Assembly (NCBI GenBank): GCA_905221605.1
Contig: CAJNDS010002670.1
Span: forward strand, 193,374 to 257,373
Reading direction: 5' to 3'
Source of the DNA: Symbiodinium natans
Taxonomy: Eukaryota; Sar; Dinophyceae; Suessiales; Symbiodiniaceae
DNA length: 64,000 nt
Position numbers and translations under genes: made by a program. Below are positions 55,201-61,070 of the stretch, one piece after another. Within the stretch, counting starts at the first letter, position 1. The number at the start of each line of letters is the position of its first letter. Below the pieces are notes generated by a model. That model was not told where the DNA came from and did no database searches. It saw only the letters and a program-made list of their open reading frames with translations.

Positions 55201-55781
55201 CCGAGGCCTAGGGGCACCCGAAACCCTCAACCCTACACCCTAAACCCTAAACCTTAAAACCCTAAACCCTAAACCCTAAACCCTAAACCCTAAACCCTAA
55301 ACCCTAAACCCTAAACCCTAAACCCTAAACCCTAAACCCTAAACCCTAAACCCTAAACCCTAAACCCTAAACCCTAAACCCTAAACCCTAAACCCTAAAC
55401 CCTAAACCCTAAACCCTAAACCCTAAACCCTTCACTTTAGGGTGGCGTCGTGTACCCTACTCCAAATAATTGGGATCCTCAAGAAGCTCTTGAAGCAATG
55501 GGGTTTTGGGGGGGTTTAGGAATTTTAGGGGCTTCAGGGGTTGTAGCGGTTTTAGGGCTTCTAGGGGCTTTAGGGATTTTAGCGTCGGGCGTCGTCGGTG
55601 TGAAGTTCTTGATTTCACGTGGTGTTAAGAATGCCTCTGCCGCCAGGCCTCCGAACTCTTCATGGCCTTCGATGCCAATGGAGATGGAGGAATCGATGAA
55701 CGAGAGTTCATGAAGGCGCTGTTTCCGCTGGACTACCGTCGCATCTACCGGCGCGCTTCCGGCATGACTTTCGGAGCATAG
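23970..55781 (+). CDS. Kv-type voltage-gated potassium channel with C-terminal EF-hands, split gene
   Basis: Exons read in order as one channel. N-terminal cytosolic blocks: 23970-24077, 24674-24751, 25150-25188, 25300-25434, 25605-25701, 26288-26370, 26985-27059, 27358-27398, 27618-27665, 27932-28006, 28511-28564, 30984-31064, 31514-31591, 33613-33684, 35697-35748. Membrane domain: 36698-36769 (S1), 39667-39750 (S1-S2 loop), 40493-40564 (S2), 41254-41377 (S2-S3), 44086-44150 (S4), 44643-44707 (S4-S5), 45882-45987 (S5-pore), 46999-47030 (after filter), 48187-48243 (S6). C-terminus: 52362-52425, 52592-52638, 53105-53197 (EF-hand), 55647-55781 (EF-hand, TAG). It is a plasma-membrane channel by family, and Ca2+ modulation is inferred from the EF-hands. 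Membrane and C-terminal exons fit each other in frame. Membership of the N-terminal blocks rests on order, strand, phase and context. Retrocopies and mobile elements sit in its introns. Confidence 0.75.
25300..25434 (+). CDS. channel N-terminal exon, 45 codons
   Basis: Starts AAG|G and reads AFFGKSPYSPQNWRP, then SDSSEEFAAWRRNHRDPSDF and RDVINR. It ends AGG|GTTTAG, where the donor is the first GTTTAG of the adjacent telomere-like array. Phase 0 on both sides. It is followed in the same phase by 25605-25701 (EPSSKVHRRLASKSAASDVS). Acidic/serine-rich and disordered in appearance; the function is not recognised by itself. Confidence 0.5.
27714..27862. repeat. (CCCCCAAA)n array
   Basis: About 18 units of the 8-bp variant CCCCCAAA between exon-like islands at 27618 and 27932. 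Proline-rich plus-strand and glycine/tryptophan-rich minus-strand frames through it are repeat artefacts. Confidence 0.9.
28258..28281. repeat. (TA)n microsatellite
   Basis: About 12 TA dinucleotides preceded by degenerate GTACATATG steps, in the gap between the island at 27932 and the one at 28511. Confidence 0.9.
28565..30983. other. long channel intron, repeats plus non-repeat islands
   Basis: Contains a TTTATAGGG array (28590-28650), non-repeat islands (about 28660-28880, 28960-29220, 29545-29990, 30000-30350), TTTAGGG at 29464-29550 and CCCTAAA arrays at 30770-30965. The islands have short frames on both strands without any recognisable domain. Confidence 0.5.
30984..31064 (+). CDS. channel N-terminal exon with RRGS motif, copy 1
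   Basis: Acceptor CACAG|G, 27 codons, phase 0, ending AAG|GTCGGT. It reads VSFRRGSTSNSLADSGGSG and then IAAQPKSK. RRGS fits a basophilic (PKA-like) phosphorylation site. It is clearly paralogous to the exon at 31514. C-rich array before, G-rich array after. Confidence 0.55.
31514..31591 (+). CDS. channel N-terminal exon with RRGS motif, copy 2
   Basis: Acceptor GCCAG|G, phase 0, reading ASFRRGSTSEGFGDTAVAVA. It shares SFRRGSTS with the exon 530 bp upstream, at both protein and DNA level, which indicates exon duplication. Boundaries at the 3-prime side are uncertain. Confidence 0.5.
32455..32560. repeat. (CA)n and ATATATGCA-type microsatellite
   Basis: A (CA) run followed by two copies of a CACCACATATATGCATATA unit and (TA)-rich steps. 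The tyrosine/isoleucine/histidine-rich frames across it are artefacts. Confidence 0.85.
32837..32920. repeat. (AAGT)n array with GAAAGAGAGG end
   Basis: About eight AAGT units (32837-32870), then TATGTATG/TATA steps, and then AAATGTAGAAAGAGAGG next to a TTTAGGG-like tract. The last motif resembles the tails of elements A and B. Confidence 0.6.
33613..33684 (+). CDS. serine-rich candidate channel exon
   Basis: After CCGAG|G, reads AKSSSSSSSSSGSSASFASS in phase 0. The run is encoded by TCC and TCG codons, not by a pure trinucleotide repeat. It is low complexity, so assignment to the channel rests on order and strand only. Confidence 0.35.
33900..35640. other. channel intron: G-rich array, non-repeat block, long CCCTAAA array
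   Basis: TTTAGGGG array at 34020-34190; about 1 kb of non-repeat sequence (34200-35285) with short frames on both strands, in which GGTATCCTTTGCC occurs twice (34945 and 35093); and a 170-bp CCCTAAA array ending in a poly-C tract at 35458-35638. No gene is recognised. Confidence 0.5.
36698..36769 (+). CDS. channel exon, putative S1 helix
   Basis: After CTCAAG|G it reads ALISHPLRNYLITATILF and then TLLGES: a hydrophobic helix preceded by HPL-N, the usual lead-in to S1 in this channel type. It lies in order upstream of the S1-S2 and S2 exons. The 3-prime boundary is unclear because TGA follows soon after. Confidence 0.45.
36852..36945. repeat. (CTCCCTAAA)n array
   Basis: About nine units of CTCCCTAAA, a 9-bp variant seen only here. 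The asparagine-serine-leucine frame on the plus strand is an artefact. Confidence 0.9.
37678..38960 (+). pseudogene. frameshifted ankyrin-repeat protein pseudogene
   Basis: The N-terminus reads MAMLRVFGAATGAPVAALS then VRGLKRYLQPLSGQPRFRG (37714-37872). This is the ubiquitin-like start typical of large dinoflagellate ankyrin families. After a frameshift it continues in another frame with LIRMADSRTLADATLEAP, EVQLELLPL and LYAAVEGNLVK, then stops. Seven or eight ankyrin units follow (about 38155-38850), recognised by repeats of RLLLDAGADKDK. They are scattered over all three frames with truncated units, so no continuous protein is possible. It ends in a (CTG) tract. It has no introns and lies inside the channel gene, which suggests a retrocopy that has decayed. 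Confidence 0.8.
38866..38956. repeat. (CTG)30 trinucleotide repeat
   Basis: About 30 uninterrupted CTG/GCT triplets at the end of the ankyrin pseudogene. In the ankyrin frame this would be poly-alanine. In other frames it gives long Leu, Cys, Ser or Gln runs that should not be read as proteins. Confidence 0.95.
39667..39750 (+). CDS. channel exon, S1-S2 loop
   Basis: After CTCAG|G one frame reads IWQAGSEPFFTKDVEAYIQL then GIEAGGSK. Joined to the next exon it gives GIEAG followed by QILMCMEFVTHF, the usual approach to S2. C-rich array before and TTTAGGG after. Confidence 0.55.
40493..40564 (+). CDS. channel exon, S2 helix
   Basis: After CCCAG|A it reads ILMCMEFVTHFVSSSSKLDA: hydrophobic with an internal Glu, as in the S2 of Kv voltage sensors. 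CCCTAAA arrays precede and a 130-bp TTTAGGG array follows at once. Confidence 0.65.
41254..41377 (+). CDS. channel exon, S2-S3 linker and S3
   Basis: The first AG after the CCCTAAA tract is the acceptor (CCAAG|G). It reads AFCKNPYNFIDFAALVPLAV and then RSAYGLTTPA. The KNPxNxIDxxAxxP motif is the hallmark of the S3 start in Kv channels. TTTAGGG array after. Confidence 0.8.
41560..42095 (+). pseudogene. truncated copy of C3H zinc-finger gene
   Basis: From the 5-prime UTR (GGCCCTTTGCGAGGA) onward this matches the gene at 48583-49374. The frame from ATG 41641 gives 119 residues with the CX8CX5CX3H finger intact (CVHVASGRQCEVGDACNYCH). Relative to the other copy it lacks a segment after SAPPLL, and lacks about 220 bp after the finger. 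The second deletion joins the tail out of frame, so the protein ends at 42000, although the lost tail still exists as DNA to 42095. It is intronless and lies in an intron of the channel gene. It could still make a short finger protein but is probably non-functional. Confidence 0.7.
42907..43075. repeat. TTTAGGG array
   Basis: Near-perfect TTTAGGG units inside the large S3-S4 intron, followed by CCCTAAA arrays from 43140 onward. Confidence 0.9.
43626..43890. repeat. (CCCTATAAA)n array
   Basis: The same 9-bp variant as at 764-968, with local CCCTACAAA, CCCAATAAA and CCCTATTAA sub-variants. It sits directly before the poly-C tracts and the S4 exon. Confidence 0.9.
43914..44063. repeat. two poly-C tracts (31 and 39 nt) with duplicated exon start
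   Basis: C-runs at 43914-43944 and 44025-44063. Each is followed closely by the same 19 bases CACTTGTTCAAGGTCGTCC (43948-43966 and 44074-44092). The second copy is the acceptor and start of the S4 exon. The first runs into CCCTAAA repeat. It looks like a 126-bp tandem duplication that left a decoy acceptor. Confidence 0.85.
44086..44150 (+). CDS. channel exon, S4 voltage sensor
   Basis: After TTCAAG|G it reads VVRQLKLIRRFQKLQLLLR: Arg or Lys at regular steps within a hydrophobic helix, as in S4. There are fewer regularly spaced arginines than in classical Kv, with R, K, R, R and K visible. The next exon starts HVLSTTLDALKLLLF, an S4-S5 linker, which supports the assignment. Confidence 0.75.
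44643..44707 (+). CDS. channel exon, S4-S5 linker and start of S5
   Basis: After CGCAG|G it reads HVLSTTLDALKLLLFLVCLI. Joined to the next exon (VLFFGTMLYMIEP) it gives a continuous S5 helix. CCCTCAA repeats precede it. Confidence 0.7.
45408..45710. mobile_element. novel element B: same leader and tail as element A, different 21-bp core
   Basis: Leader TTCAGCATCTCAAGT then CAAGCATTCACC (45408-45436), then CCCACAAACATTATGAAAAT (45491-45510). About six copies of a 21-bp unit centred on TTGGTGCTTGTCCACGAA follow (45539, 45560, 45581, 45595 truncated, 45616, 45637). The tail is CATTAAATGTACATAGG then TTAGAGAGGG at 45684-45710. Leader, mid-motif and tail match element A at 20444-20945, but the core sequence does not. 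It lies in the channel intron just before the S5-pore exon. Confidence 0.65.
45713..45858. repeat. (TTAGGGC)n array
   Basis: A homogeneous run of the GGGCTTA variant between element B and the pore exon. It is one of the few places where a G-rich array precedes an exon. Confidence 0.85.
45882..45987 (+). CDS. channel exon, S5 end, pore helix and filter
   Basis: After GGGAAG|G it reads VLFFGTMLYMIEPSDS then TLPTYIYWCTVTVTTVG. YIYWCTVTVTTVG corresponds to the pore helix and the start of the selectivity filter. The natural GT donor is ACCT|GTGCC at 45988. Spliced to 46999 it yields TTVG-T-C-DMAP where TTVG-Y-G-DMxP is expected. See the finding on the filter. Confidence 0.75.
46999..47030 (+). 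CDS. channel micro-exon after the filter
   Basis: 32 bp after TTTCAG|G reading D-MAPVTWGGK in frame with the pore exon. It ends AAG|GCCGCA, a GC donor. Extending it to the CTG|GTTTAG at 47049 would insert six residues into S6. Joined to 48187 it gives GGK-VMAGILCLISVLFMAMP with the usual GK-to-P spacing. Confidence 0.6.
47050..47232. repeat. TTTAGGG/TTTGGGG mixed array
   Basis: Interspersed TTTAGGG and TTTGGGG units immediately after the micro-exon, the G-rich side of this intron. Confidence 0.9.
47950..48092. repeat. TTTAGGG array
   Basis: About 19 TTTAGGG units in two sub-blocks, upstream of the S6 exon. Confidence 0.95.
48187..48243 (+). CDS. channel exon, S6 helix
   Basis: 57 bp, phase 0 on both sides, GGCAG|G acceptor and TCG|GTGCC donor. 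It reads VMAGILCLISVLFMAMPLS, matching S6 with AMPL in place of ALPV. Joined to 52362 it gives MPLS-VLGNAMSKTWDDRHR, the conserved exit from S6. The intron that follows is 4.1 kb and holds the C3H gene and the AT-rich island. Confidence 0.75.
48583..49374 (+). CDS. C3H-type zinc-finger protein, intact intronless copy
   Basis: 263 residues, no introns. The N-terminus MAQVEYRFTFLDVLLEDEER is acidic. An Ala/Pro/Glu-rich spacer follows, then one CX8CX5CX3H finger (Cys119, Cys128, Cys134, His138; CVHVAAGRQCEAGDACNYCH). A C-terminal region with helices (KRQRHILEEMPK, LALQLLEDKA) follows, and then SLAARKCTEGAKMRIREAMQ. C3H fingers of this type usually bind RNA. In dinoflagellates the family is large and its targets are unknown. 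A truncated paralogue, including homologous UTR sequence, is at 41560-42095. It lies within the intron after the S6 exon of the channel, on the same strand, consistent with a retrocopy. The start was chosen because the paralogue shares the same ATG context (GCGATGGCGCAGG). Confidence 0.8.
   Translation: MAQVEYRFTFLDVLLEDEERGKDLRADRARSAPPLLSLESPQGCWKTSLEEAAVRSYVHSLPLPTVAVSQAVPETQAPAAAAMSVGLQAQDEAEEEPGRPQILVSAGSLGHPELCQRPCVHVAAGRQCEAGDACNYCHHPHRHVPVMDKRQRHILEEMPKADFLRLALQLLEDKARTMELHGTEVLFGILQEEMPSESSETMPAETTPRGPPHGMSRCLRAASFSTLASLAARKCTEGAKMRIREAMQTLRAQSGASQRKLDV
49375..50402. other. 3-prime flank of C3H gene and non-repeat intron sequence
   Basis: The first about 130 bp match the 3-prime flank of the truncated copy (for example TTGAGACGCTCC). 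The rest is telomere-free with TA-rich steps at 49863-49912 followed by a poly-C run. No gene is recognised. Confidence 0.5.
50403..52262. mobile_element. 1.86 kb AT-rich island between inverted arms
   Basis: The left arm has (TA)n, then GCTACACCCCCCCAGCGACC, then TACCCTTTTT (50411-50513). The right arm has GAAAAAAGG, then TAGGTCACTGGGGGGGGGG, then GTACC and (TA)n (52162-52260), its near reverse complement. The interior (50530-52160) is strongly AT-rich, unlike the rest of the window. It contains about three diverged 330-400 bp tandem copies starting GTACTAGGCAAAG at 50773, 51107 and 51512 (GTGCTAGTCAAAG), and a partial fourth ending near 51860. There are no long frames and no telomere-like repeat. 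Confidence 0.6.
51893..52052. repeat. A/C-rich and T/G-rich foldback
   Basis: ACCAAAA-type units (51893-51949) and, about 40 bp later, TTTTGGTTTTTT-type units (51992-52048) form an imperfect inverted repeat with a CTTGGAGAAG-containing loop. Confidence 0.7.
52362..52638 (+). CDS. channel exons after S6 (two exons)
   Basis: Exon 52362-52425 (CTCAG|G) reads VLGNAMSKTWDDRHRILLLL. Exon 52592-52638 (GCAAG|G) reads MTQTRRRLKHLGYSA and ends GCAG|GCGCAG. The split GAC codon is completed by the EF-hand exon, giving GYSA-DDMPKLFKKFD. This matches the linker that leads into EF-hands in protist Kv channels. The boundary at the 3-prime end of the first exon is approximate. Confidence 0.65.
52663..52860. 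repeat. (CCCTTAAA)n array
   Basis: About 24 units of the 8-bp variant CCCTTAAA between channel exons, followed by CCCTAAA and then, from 52966 to 53055, a (CCCTAAG)n array. Confidence 0.9.
53105..53197 (+). CDS. channel exon, EF-hand 1
   Basis: After GCCCAG|A it reads DMPKLFKKFDRDGNGELEME and then EFCAPWRDVCG. DRDGNGELEMEE is a complete EF-hand loop (D-x-D-x-N-x-E-x-x-x-x-E). It ends near TGCG|GTTTTAGGG, where the G-rich array begins. It is joined in frame to 52592-52638. Confidence 0.8.
53198..55646. other. last channel introns: arrays and islands
   Basis: TTTAGGG and TTTGGGG arrays (53200-53283, 53930-54030, 54680-54935) and a 200-bp CCCTAAA array (55228-55430). Also a TA-rich island (53640-53880), a Thr/Ala-rich open stretch at 54935-55138, a MITE-like element, and small islands at 53520-53650 and 54600-54690 that may hold missing channel exons. 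Confidence 0.5.
54448..54540. mobile_element. MITE-like inverted-repeat element
   Basis: The left end TTTAGTAGGGAATGGGTGCC and the right end CCGCTCCCTACTAACC are imperfect inverted repeats. Inside is CCCTTCAAGGGCATATATTG. It matches the reverse complement of 11041-11120 over most of its length. Confidence 0.55.
55647..55781 (+). CDS. channel last exon, EF-hand 2 and stop
   Basis: After CGCCAG|G, 44 codons in phase 0: ASELFMAFDANGDGGIDERE, FMKALFPLDYRRIYRRASGM, TFGA, TAG (55779-55781). DANGDGGIDERE is a complete EF-hand loop with Glu at position 12. AATAAA lies 37 bp downstream (55818-55823), although dinoflagellates do not clearly depend on it. Confidence 0.8.
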   Translation, partial: ASELFMAFDANGDGGIDEREFMKALFPLDYRRIYRRASGMTFGA

Positions 55782-58247
55782 GACTGTTCGGCCGGCTCTT
55801 CTCTGTTTCACTTCCGAATAAATCGAAGAATCACGCGAGGTACGCCGAAGGCGTTTTTCTGCACGATCCGAAGGATTACAGAGCCAGTGCGGGCGAGGTT
55901 GCATTGCGCCAGCCCGCACTCGGAGAAAACTGGCGGTGCCCCGTGCCGCGTCTCTCGTTGCACAGCCAAGGCGAGTCAGCACAGCCAAGGGAGGACGCTT
56001 CCCCACTGAGGTGATCTTTGCCAGGCCCAACTCCCCGAACCCTGCAACTTCTCAACCTGGACCCCCCTCCCCCCCCCACCCTCCCCCCCAAAAAAGGAAA
56101 GAAACTTAAATGGCTCATGTATTACGTAGATACATTATATATATATATATATACATACATACATATGCACACACTACCCCCGGAAGAGCCCACCCTGCAG
56201 AGAGTGCCATTGATTCCAGCCCACGCGTTTTGCTCTCGCCTTTCCCACTCCTCTTCCGGCCCCCACCCGATGCATGGGAGAGGCATGTGCCTGTCGTCCG
56301 AACCTCCGAAAGATGAACGTTTAGGGTTGAGGGTTTGAGGGTTTGAGGGTTGAGGGTTTTAGGGTTGAGGGGTGCTAGGGTTGAGGGTCTTGGGGGTCGT
56401 AAGATGCCTCTCCCATGGTTGGACAACCAATGAACAGGTGGTGTCCGACGCGTGGTGGGGCGGGGTGTCGAGAATCTGCGGCTCTTGCTGTGTTGGGAGG
56501 CCGCAAGCAGGGGGCTTCGAATCCTTTGGCCCTAAACCCTAAACCCTAAACCCTAAACCCTAAACCCTAAACCCGAAACCCTAAACCCTAAACCCTAAAC
56601 CCTAAACCCTAAACCCTAAACCCTAAACCCTAAGTCGCAAAGCCCATAACCATGGTTCCGAGCTCGGTACATCTGTGGCTCTTCCTTGTGTCCTTGAAAT
56701 CTGCTGACCCGAAAAAACGGGACCCTGAGAATATCTCAGCATAGTAATTGCTCCTACCTGGTGTCCACCTTTGTTTCCTGCTATATTCTGCTCTGTTCTA
56801 CAGTAGTCCTAGCGTTGACGTTCCCGCCATGCAAATTTAGCATTGAGTGGGTGTGTAGGGAGCTTTTGCCGAGAGCAAAATTTTGAGGATTTCTAAACCC
56901 TAAACCCTAAACCCTGAACCCTAAACCCTAAACCCTAGACCCTAAACCCTAGACCCTAGACCCTAGACCCTAGACCCTAAACCCCAATCAAACCCTAAAC
57001 CCGAAACCCTAAACAGGATGATTTGGGCTGCAAAACTCCTAAATCCGACGCCCGAAACCCAAAAGCCTAAACCCGAAGCCCGAAACCCTGAACCCTAAGC
57101 TTCCGTTGCATCCGTTTCCTCCTTGCCCGCCCCCACCTCGCCCCTGCGCGGCTCCCCGCAGAATCCTCAAGAGGCTGTTTTTGGCCCCAATTGTGGGCCA
57201 AGCGCCGGAGAAAAGGGGACCAAGCGGCCCTAAACCCTAAACCCTAAACCCTAAACCCTAAACCCTAAACCCTAAACCCTAAACCCTAAACCCTAAACCC
57301 TAAACCCTAAACCCTAAACCCTAAACCCGAAACCCTAAACCCTAAACCCGAAACCCTAAACCCTAAACCCTAACCCTAAATCCTAAACCCTAAGTCGCAA
57401 AGCCCTGGCCGGGCCCGGGGTTCCCAAAGTCAGGGCACCCATTTTGGGGAACCATCCGCCTCTTGACCTCTGGTTCGGGGTTCAAGGTGGGTTTAGGGTT
57501 TAGGGTGTAGGGTTTAGGGTTTAGGGTTTAGGGTGTGGGTTCACGAGGTAAAGTGTTAGGTAGGGTCTCAAGGGTTTTAATCGGGTCTGGGATGTTGGGC
57601 GAATAGCCGGATCTTCATGCGTGGGGTTTTTGCCCTTGCCCTGAACCCTCAACCCTAAACCCTAAACCCCAAACCCAAATGGGAGGGGGGGAGAGGTTAC
57701 CCCATGTTCGGAAATACCCATGCAAGCCCCTACAAGCTCCTCGCAACGCCTGGCTCTCATGTGGTGGTTGTTCTACATTGAGGCTCTTTTTGGGGAGGTT
57801 AGAATGAGGTTAGAAGAGGAGCCGTAAACCCTAAACCCTAAACCCTAAACCCTAAACCCTAAACCCTAAACCCTAAACCCTAAACCCTAAACCCTAAACC
57901 CTAAACCCTAAACCCTAAGCCCTGTTTAAGGAAGCAGTAAGGAGACCTTCGCATGGAACCGCTCGGCCTTGCTGGCTAGAAGGCCCCTAGGGCGGCTGGC
58001 ACTCAAAATCCCTAAAACCCCGAAAGCCCCGGTACCCCGATGCCCAATAAGTCCTACACCCCAGCAAGCCTTCCTTAAAGCCCTCCCTAAACCCCCAACC
58101 CCAAATCCCAAAACTTTCGACAACCCCAAAATCAGCGTAAGCCCTAAACCCTAAACCCTAAACCCTAAACCCTAAACCCTAAACCCTAAACCCTAAACCC
58201 TAAACCCTACACCCTAAACCCTAAACCTGAGACCTTCAACCCGGGAG
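55782..58247. repeat. intergenic or intronic repeat mosaic downstream of the channel
   Basis: Non-repeat 55782-56330 with a (TA)n/(CATA)n stretch at 56138-56165. CCCTAAA arrays at 56528-56632, 56895-57010, 57230-57390, 57823-57920 and 58140-58230; G-rich array at 57485-57535. Fifteen bases TAAGTCGCAAAGCCC end two of the arrays (56631 and 57391). No gene is recognised. Confidence 0.55.
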
Positions 58248-58338
58248 CCATCGCGCTCCAAGACGCCGCGGCGTGACATGCTTGCCGGGGCTGCGCTGCC
58301 CTTCGCGCCCGGGGCACTGGCTGGGCCCAAGGCCGACT
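58248..58338 (+). CDS. candidate exon, unrecognised
   Basis: A GC-rich island with a CCCTAAA array before and TTTAGGG/TTTGGGG after. One plus-strand frame reads RSKTPRRDMLAGAALPFAPG and then ALAGPKAD. No family is recognised. Confidence 0.35.
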
Positions 58339-58440
58339 TAGGGTTAGGGTTTGGGGTTTAGGGTTTAGGGTTAGGGTTTGGGGTTTAGGGTTTGGGGTTT
58401 AGGGTTTTAGGGTTTAGGGTTTGGGGTTTAGGGTTTAGGG

Positions 58441-58720
58441 TTTTGTAGGGTTCATAGGGTTTTATAAGGTTGAAAGGGTTTATAGGGATTATAGGGTTTT
58501 TAGGGTTTAATAGGGCTTGTAGGGTTTATAGGGTATACAGGGATTATAGGGGTGTTGGGGTTTATAGGGTTTATAGGGTTTATAGGGTTTATGGGGTATA
58601 TAGGGTTTATAGGGACAATAGGGGTTATAGGGTTTATACGGGTTATAGGGATTGCAGGGTTTAGGGATTAGAGTTGAAAAAGGTTTAGGGTTTTTAGGGT
58701 TTTTAGGGTTTAACTGAGTT
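58441..58720. repeat. (TTTATAGGG)n degenerate array
   Basis: G-rich reverse form of the CCCTATAAA variant, with substitutions. The tyrosine/valine-rich plus-strand frame is an artefact. Confidence 0.85.
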
Positions 58721-59757
58721 TATAGGGTTAACAGGGTCTATGGGGTCTAAGGGTTTAGAGTTTGGCGCGGCTCAGGAACAGCATTGGCAAGGTCTCCGTG
58801 GCTTAAGCATTTGGGTTGAGGGCTGATGAGTTTGAACAGGTGTGTCCCTCTAAACCTCAACCCTAAACCCTAAACCCTAAACCCTAAACCCTAGACCCTA
58901 AACCCTAAATCCTAAACAACCCAACACCCTAAACCCATGAAGGCCAAGGCATGGATTTGGGAACTCCAAAGGCCGACAGCTTCGCGCGTGATGCTTGTAG
59001 GGTTTAGGGTTTAGGGTTTAGGGTTTCGGGTTTAGGGTTTAGGGTTCCCCCACCGCCCCCCCACCCCCCACCCGCATCAGCAGTCGCAGGCGCGAGTACT
59101 CGGGCATCCGCCCCAGCCCCTCCTGCCGGGGCCACGTGGGCCGCAAAGCTACTACACATGAAGCCCCTGCTGCTTTTTGCTGCGGAGTATGGGGCTTTGT
59201 GGCAGGGGGTTTGCGGTTTTGGGTTTTAGGGTTTTGAGGTTTTGGGGTAGGGCAGTTTCGGCGGTCAGGGTGTAAGGTTGAGGTTTCTTGCTGGGAAGAG
59301 CGGGCTTCGGTTCAAAGAGCCTGGTTGCAAGCTGAAGTCCTCAAACCCCCTTAGCCCCTTACGCTCCGCCAAACCCTAAACCGCCCAAGGCCCCAAACCA
59401 CGAAGCCTCAACTCGCAGACCCTCAGGAAACCCTGCACACTATAACTTCGTCACTAAACCCTAAGTCATAAGCCCTTCTACGGTAGCCCCTACTTCCTCC
59501 ACAGGCCCAGAAGGCCCCCTGTTTGTGTTTTGCCAGGGTTTAGGGATTAGGGATTAGGGCTTAGGGCTTAGGGTCGAAGGGGATTACGACGCCCAATGAA
59601 AAGCCCAGCTCCTCCTGCCCTTAGCCAAGATTCTAAGCCATCCCAAACCCTAGATTGCCCTAGACCCTAAACCCTAAACCCTATACCCTAAACCCTAAAC
59701 CCTAAACCCTAAACCCTAAACCCTCAACCCTCAACCCTAAACCCTCTACCCTCTACC

Positions 59758-59796
<39 letters not shown>

Positions 59797-59819
59797 ACCC
59801 CAAACCCCAAACCCTGCAG

Positions 59820-59885
59820 GCGCCGCCCTTCTGCTGTGCCACGTGCGGCCAAGCCGCCACCGGGCCCATGGCAACCCGACGGATA
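59820..59885 (+). CDS. candidate exon with Cys motif, unrecognised
   Basis: After CTGCAG|G it reads APPFCCATCGQAATGPMATR in phase 0. CCCTCAA arrays before and TTTAGGG after. The CCxxC spacing may be a metal-binding fragment, but the context is too short to say. Confidence 0.35.
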
Positions 59886-59894
59886 GGATAGGCT

Positions 59895-60045
59895 GGGGGG
59901 GGGGGGTTAGTTAGGGGTTAGGGGTTTAGGGTTTAGGGTTTAGGGTTTGGGGTTTGGGGTTAGTTAGGGGTTAGGGTTTAGGGTTTGGGTTTTGGGGTTT
60001 GGGGTTTGGGGTTGGGGGGTTTGGGGTTTAGGGGTTGGGGTTGGG
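59895..60045. repeat. TTTAGGG/TTTGGGG mixed array
   Basis: A G-rich array after the island at 59820, with a second TTTGGGG block at 60148-60210. Confidence 0.85.
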
Positions 60046-60210
60046 GGTTGACACGGACTTGGAGTCAATGCGATCAATATAAGTGAGACGGCTGATGCTT
60101 TCATCAGCATATGTGGCATATCATGCTTCCAGTTTGGTGATGATGTCGTTGGGGTTGGGGGTTGGGGTTTGGGGTTTGGGGTTGGGGGTTTGGGGTTTGG
60201 GTTCTGGGTT

Positions 60211-61070
60211 TGCTGTGAAGTGATATGGCGCAGAAGCTGTTTGGCTGTTCCAGGAAGGTCCTAGAAAGGTCCCATTCGTCCCACGGTCCAAAGTTCAAAG
60301 GCGTCCCGAGTCAGGTCCCAGGAAGGCAGCTCAGCTACCACCCAAGGGTGTCAAGAAGCAAAGCACCCCCCCAAAAAAATGCCACGGGTAACTTTTCTGA
60401 CGCCTCTCGCTGATTTCTCAGATCTAAAGGATCGACAGGCCACGTCTTCACAGCTTGTACTCGAACAGAAGAGCGAGATCAAACAAGCTTTGGCGGTGGG
60501 GCTGCATGGGGTTTAAGGCTCAAGTAGGGTTTAGTGTTATTGAGGGTTTATGGGGGTTTGGATTTTCGGGTAGAACGGCTGTTTCAGAAGTTGCTTTTGA
60601 CACATGAAAGGATTTGCCTGTGGGCGTGAAGCTTTCAGATTATCGAGAGCACCACGGTCATGTGCCATACAGCTTCCACTGGCGATGACACTACGAGACT
60701 CGCCGCGCCCTTCACAAACACACGCTTCACTATGTCCATGCCCTGCTTCAAGTGCAAGGAGCAGATCGCAGCTCCAGCCGAAGCCTTAATTCCTGAACTC
60801 TAAGTCGGAACAACCCCCCGAATGTAAGGTTCTCGCACCAGCTCCAAAGAATTTCAGGGCTTCATAGGGAAGTTTCGAGTTAAGGGTATAGAGTTTAGTG
60901 TAAGGCTTGGGTGTTGAGGGTTGAGGGAGGCTAAAACCTATAGCCCGGCATCCCAGAGTTTCGGGATTTGGGGCCAAAACTCCACTGCGCTTAGGAGCGT
61001 TCCTGTCTTGGGCTCGCTCCCGGTGTCTTGGCAAAGCGTTTCGGGTTTTGGGTTGAAGGTTTGCGGTTCA
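60211..61070. other. non-repeat block, no gene recognised
   Basis: About 0.85 kb with little telomere repeat and short frames of 60-80 codons on both strands. None has a recognisable domain. Confidence 0.4.
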
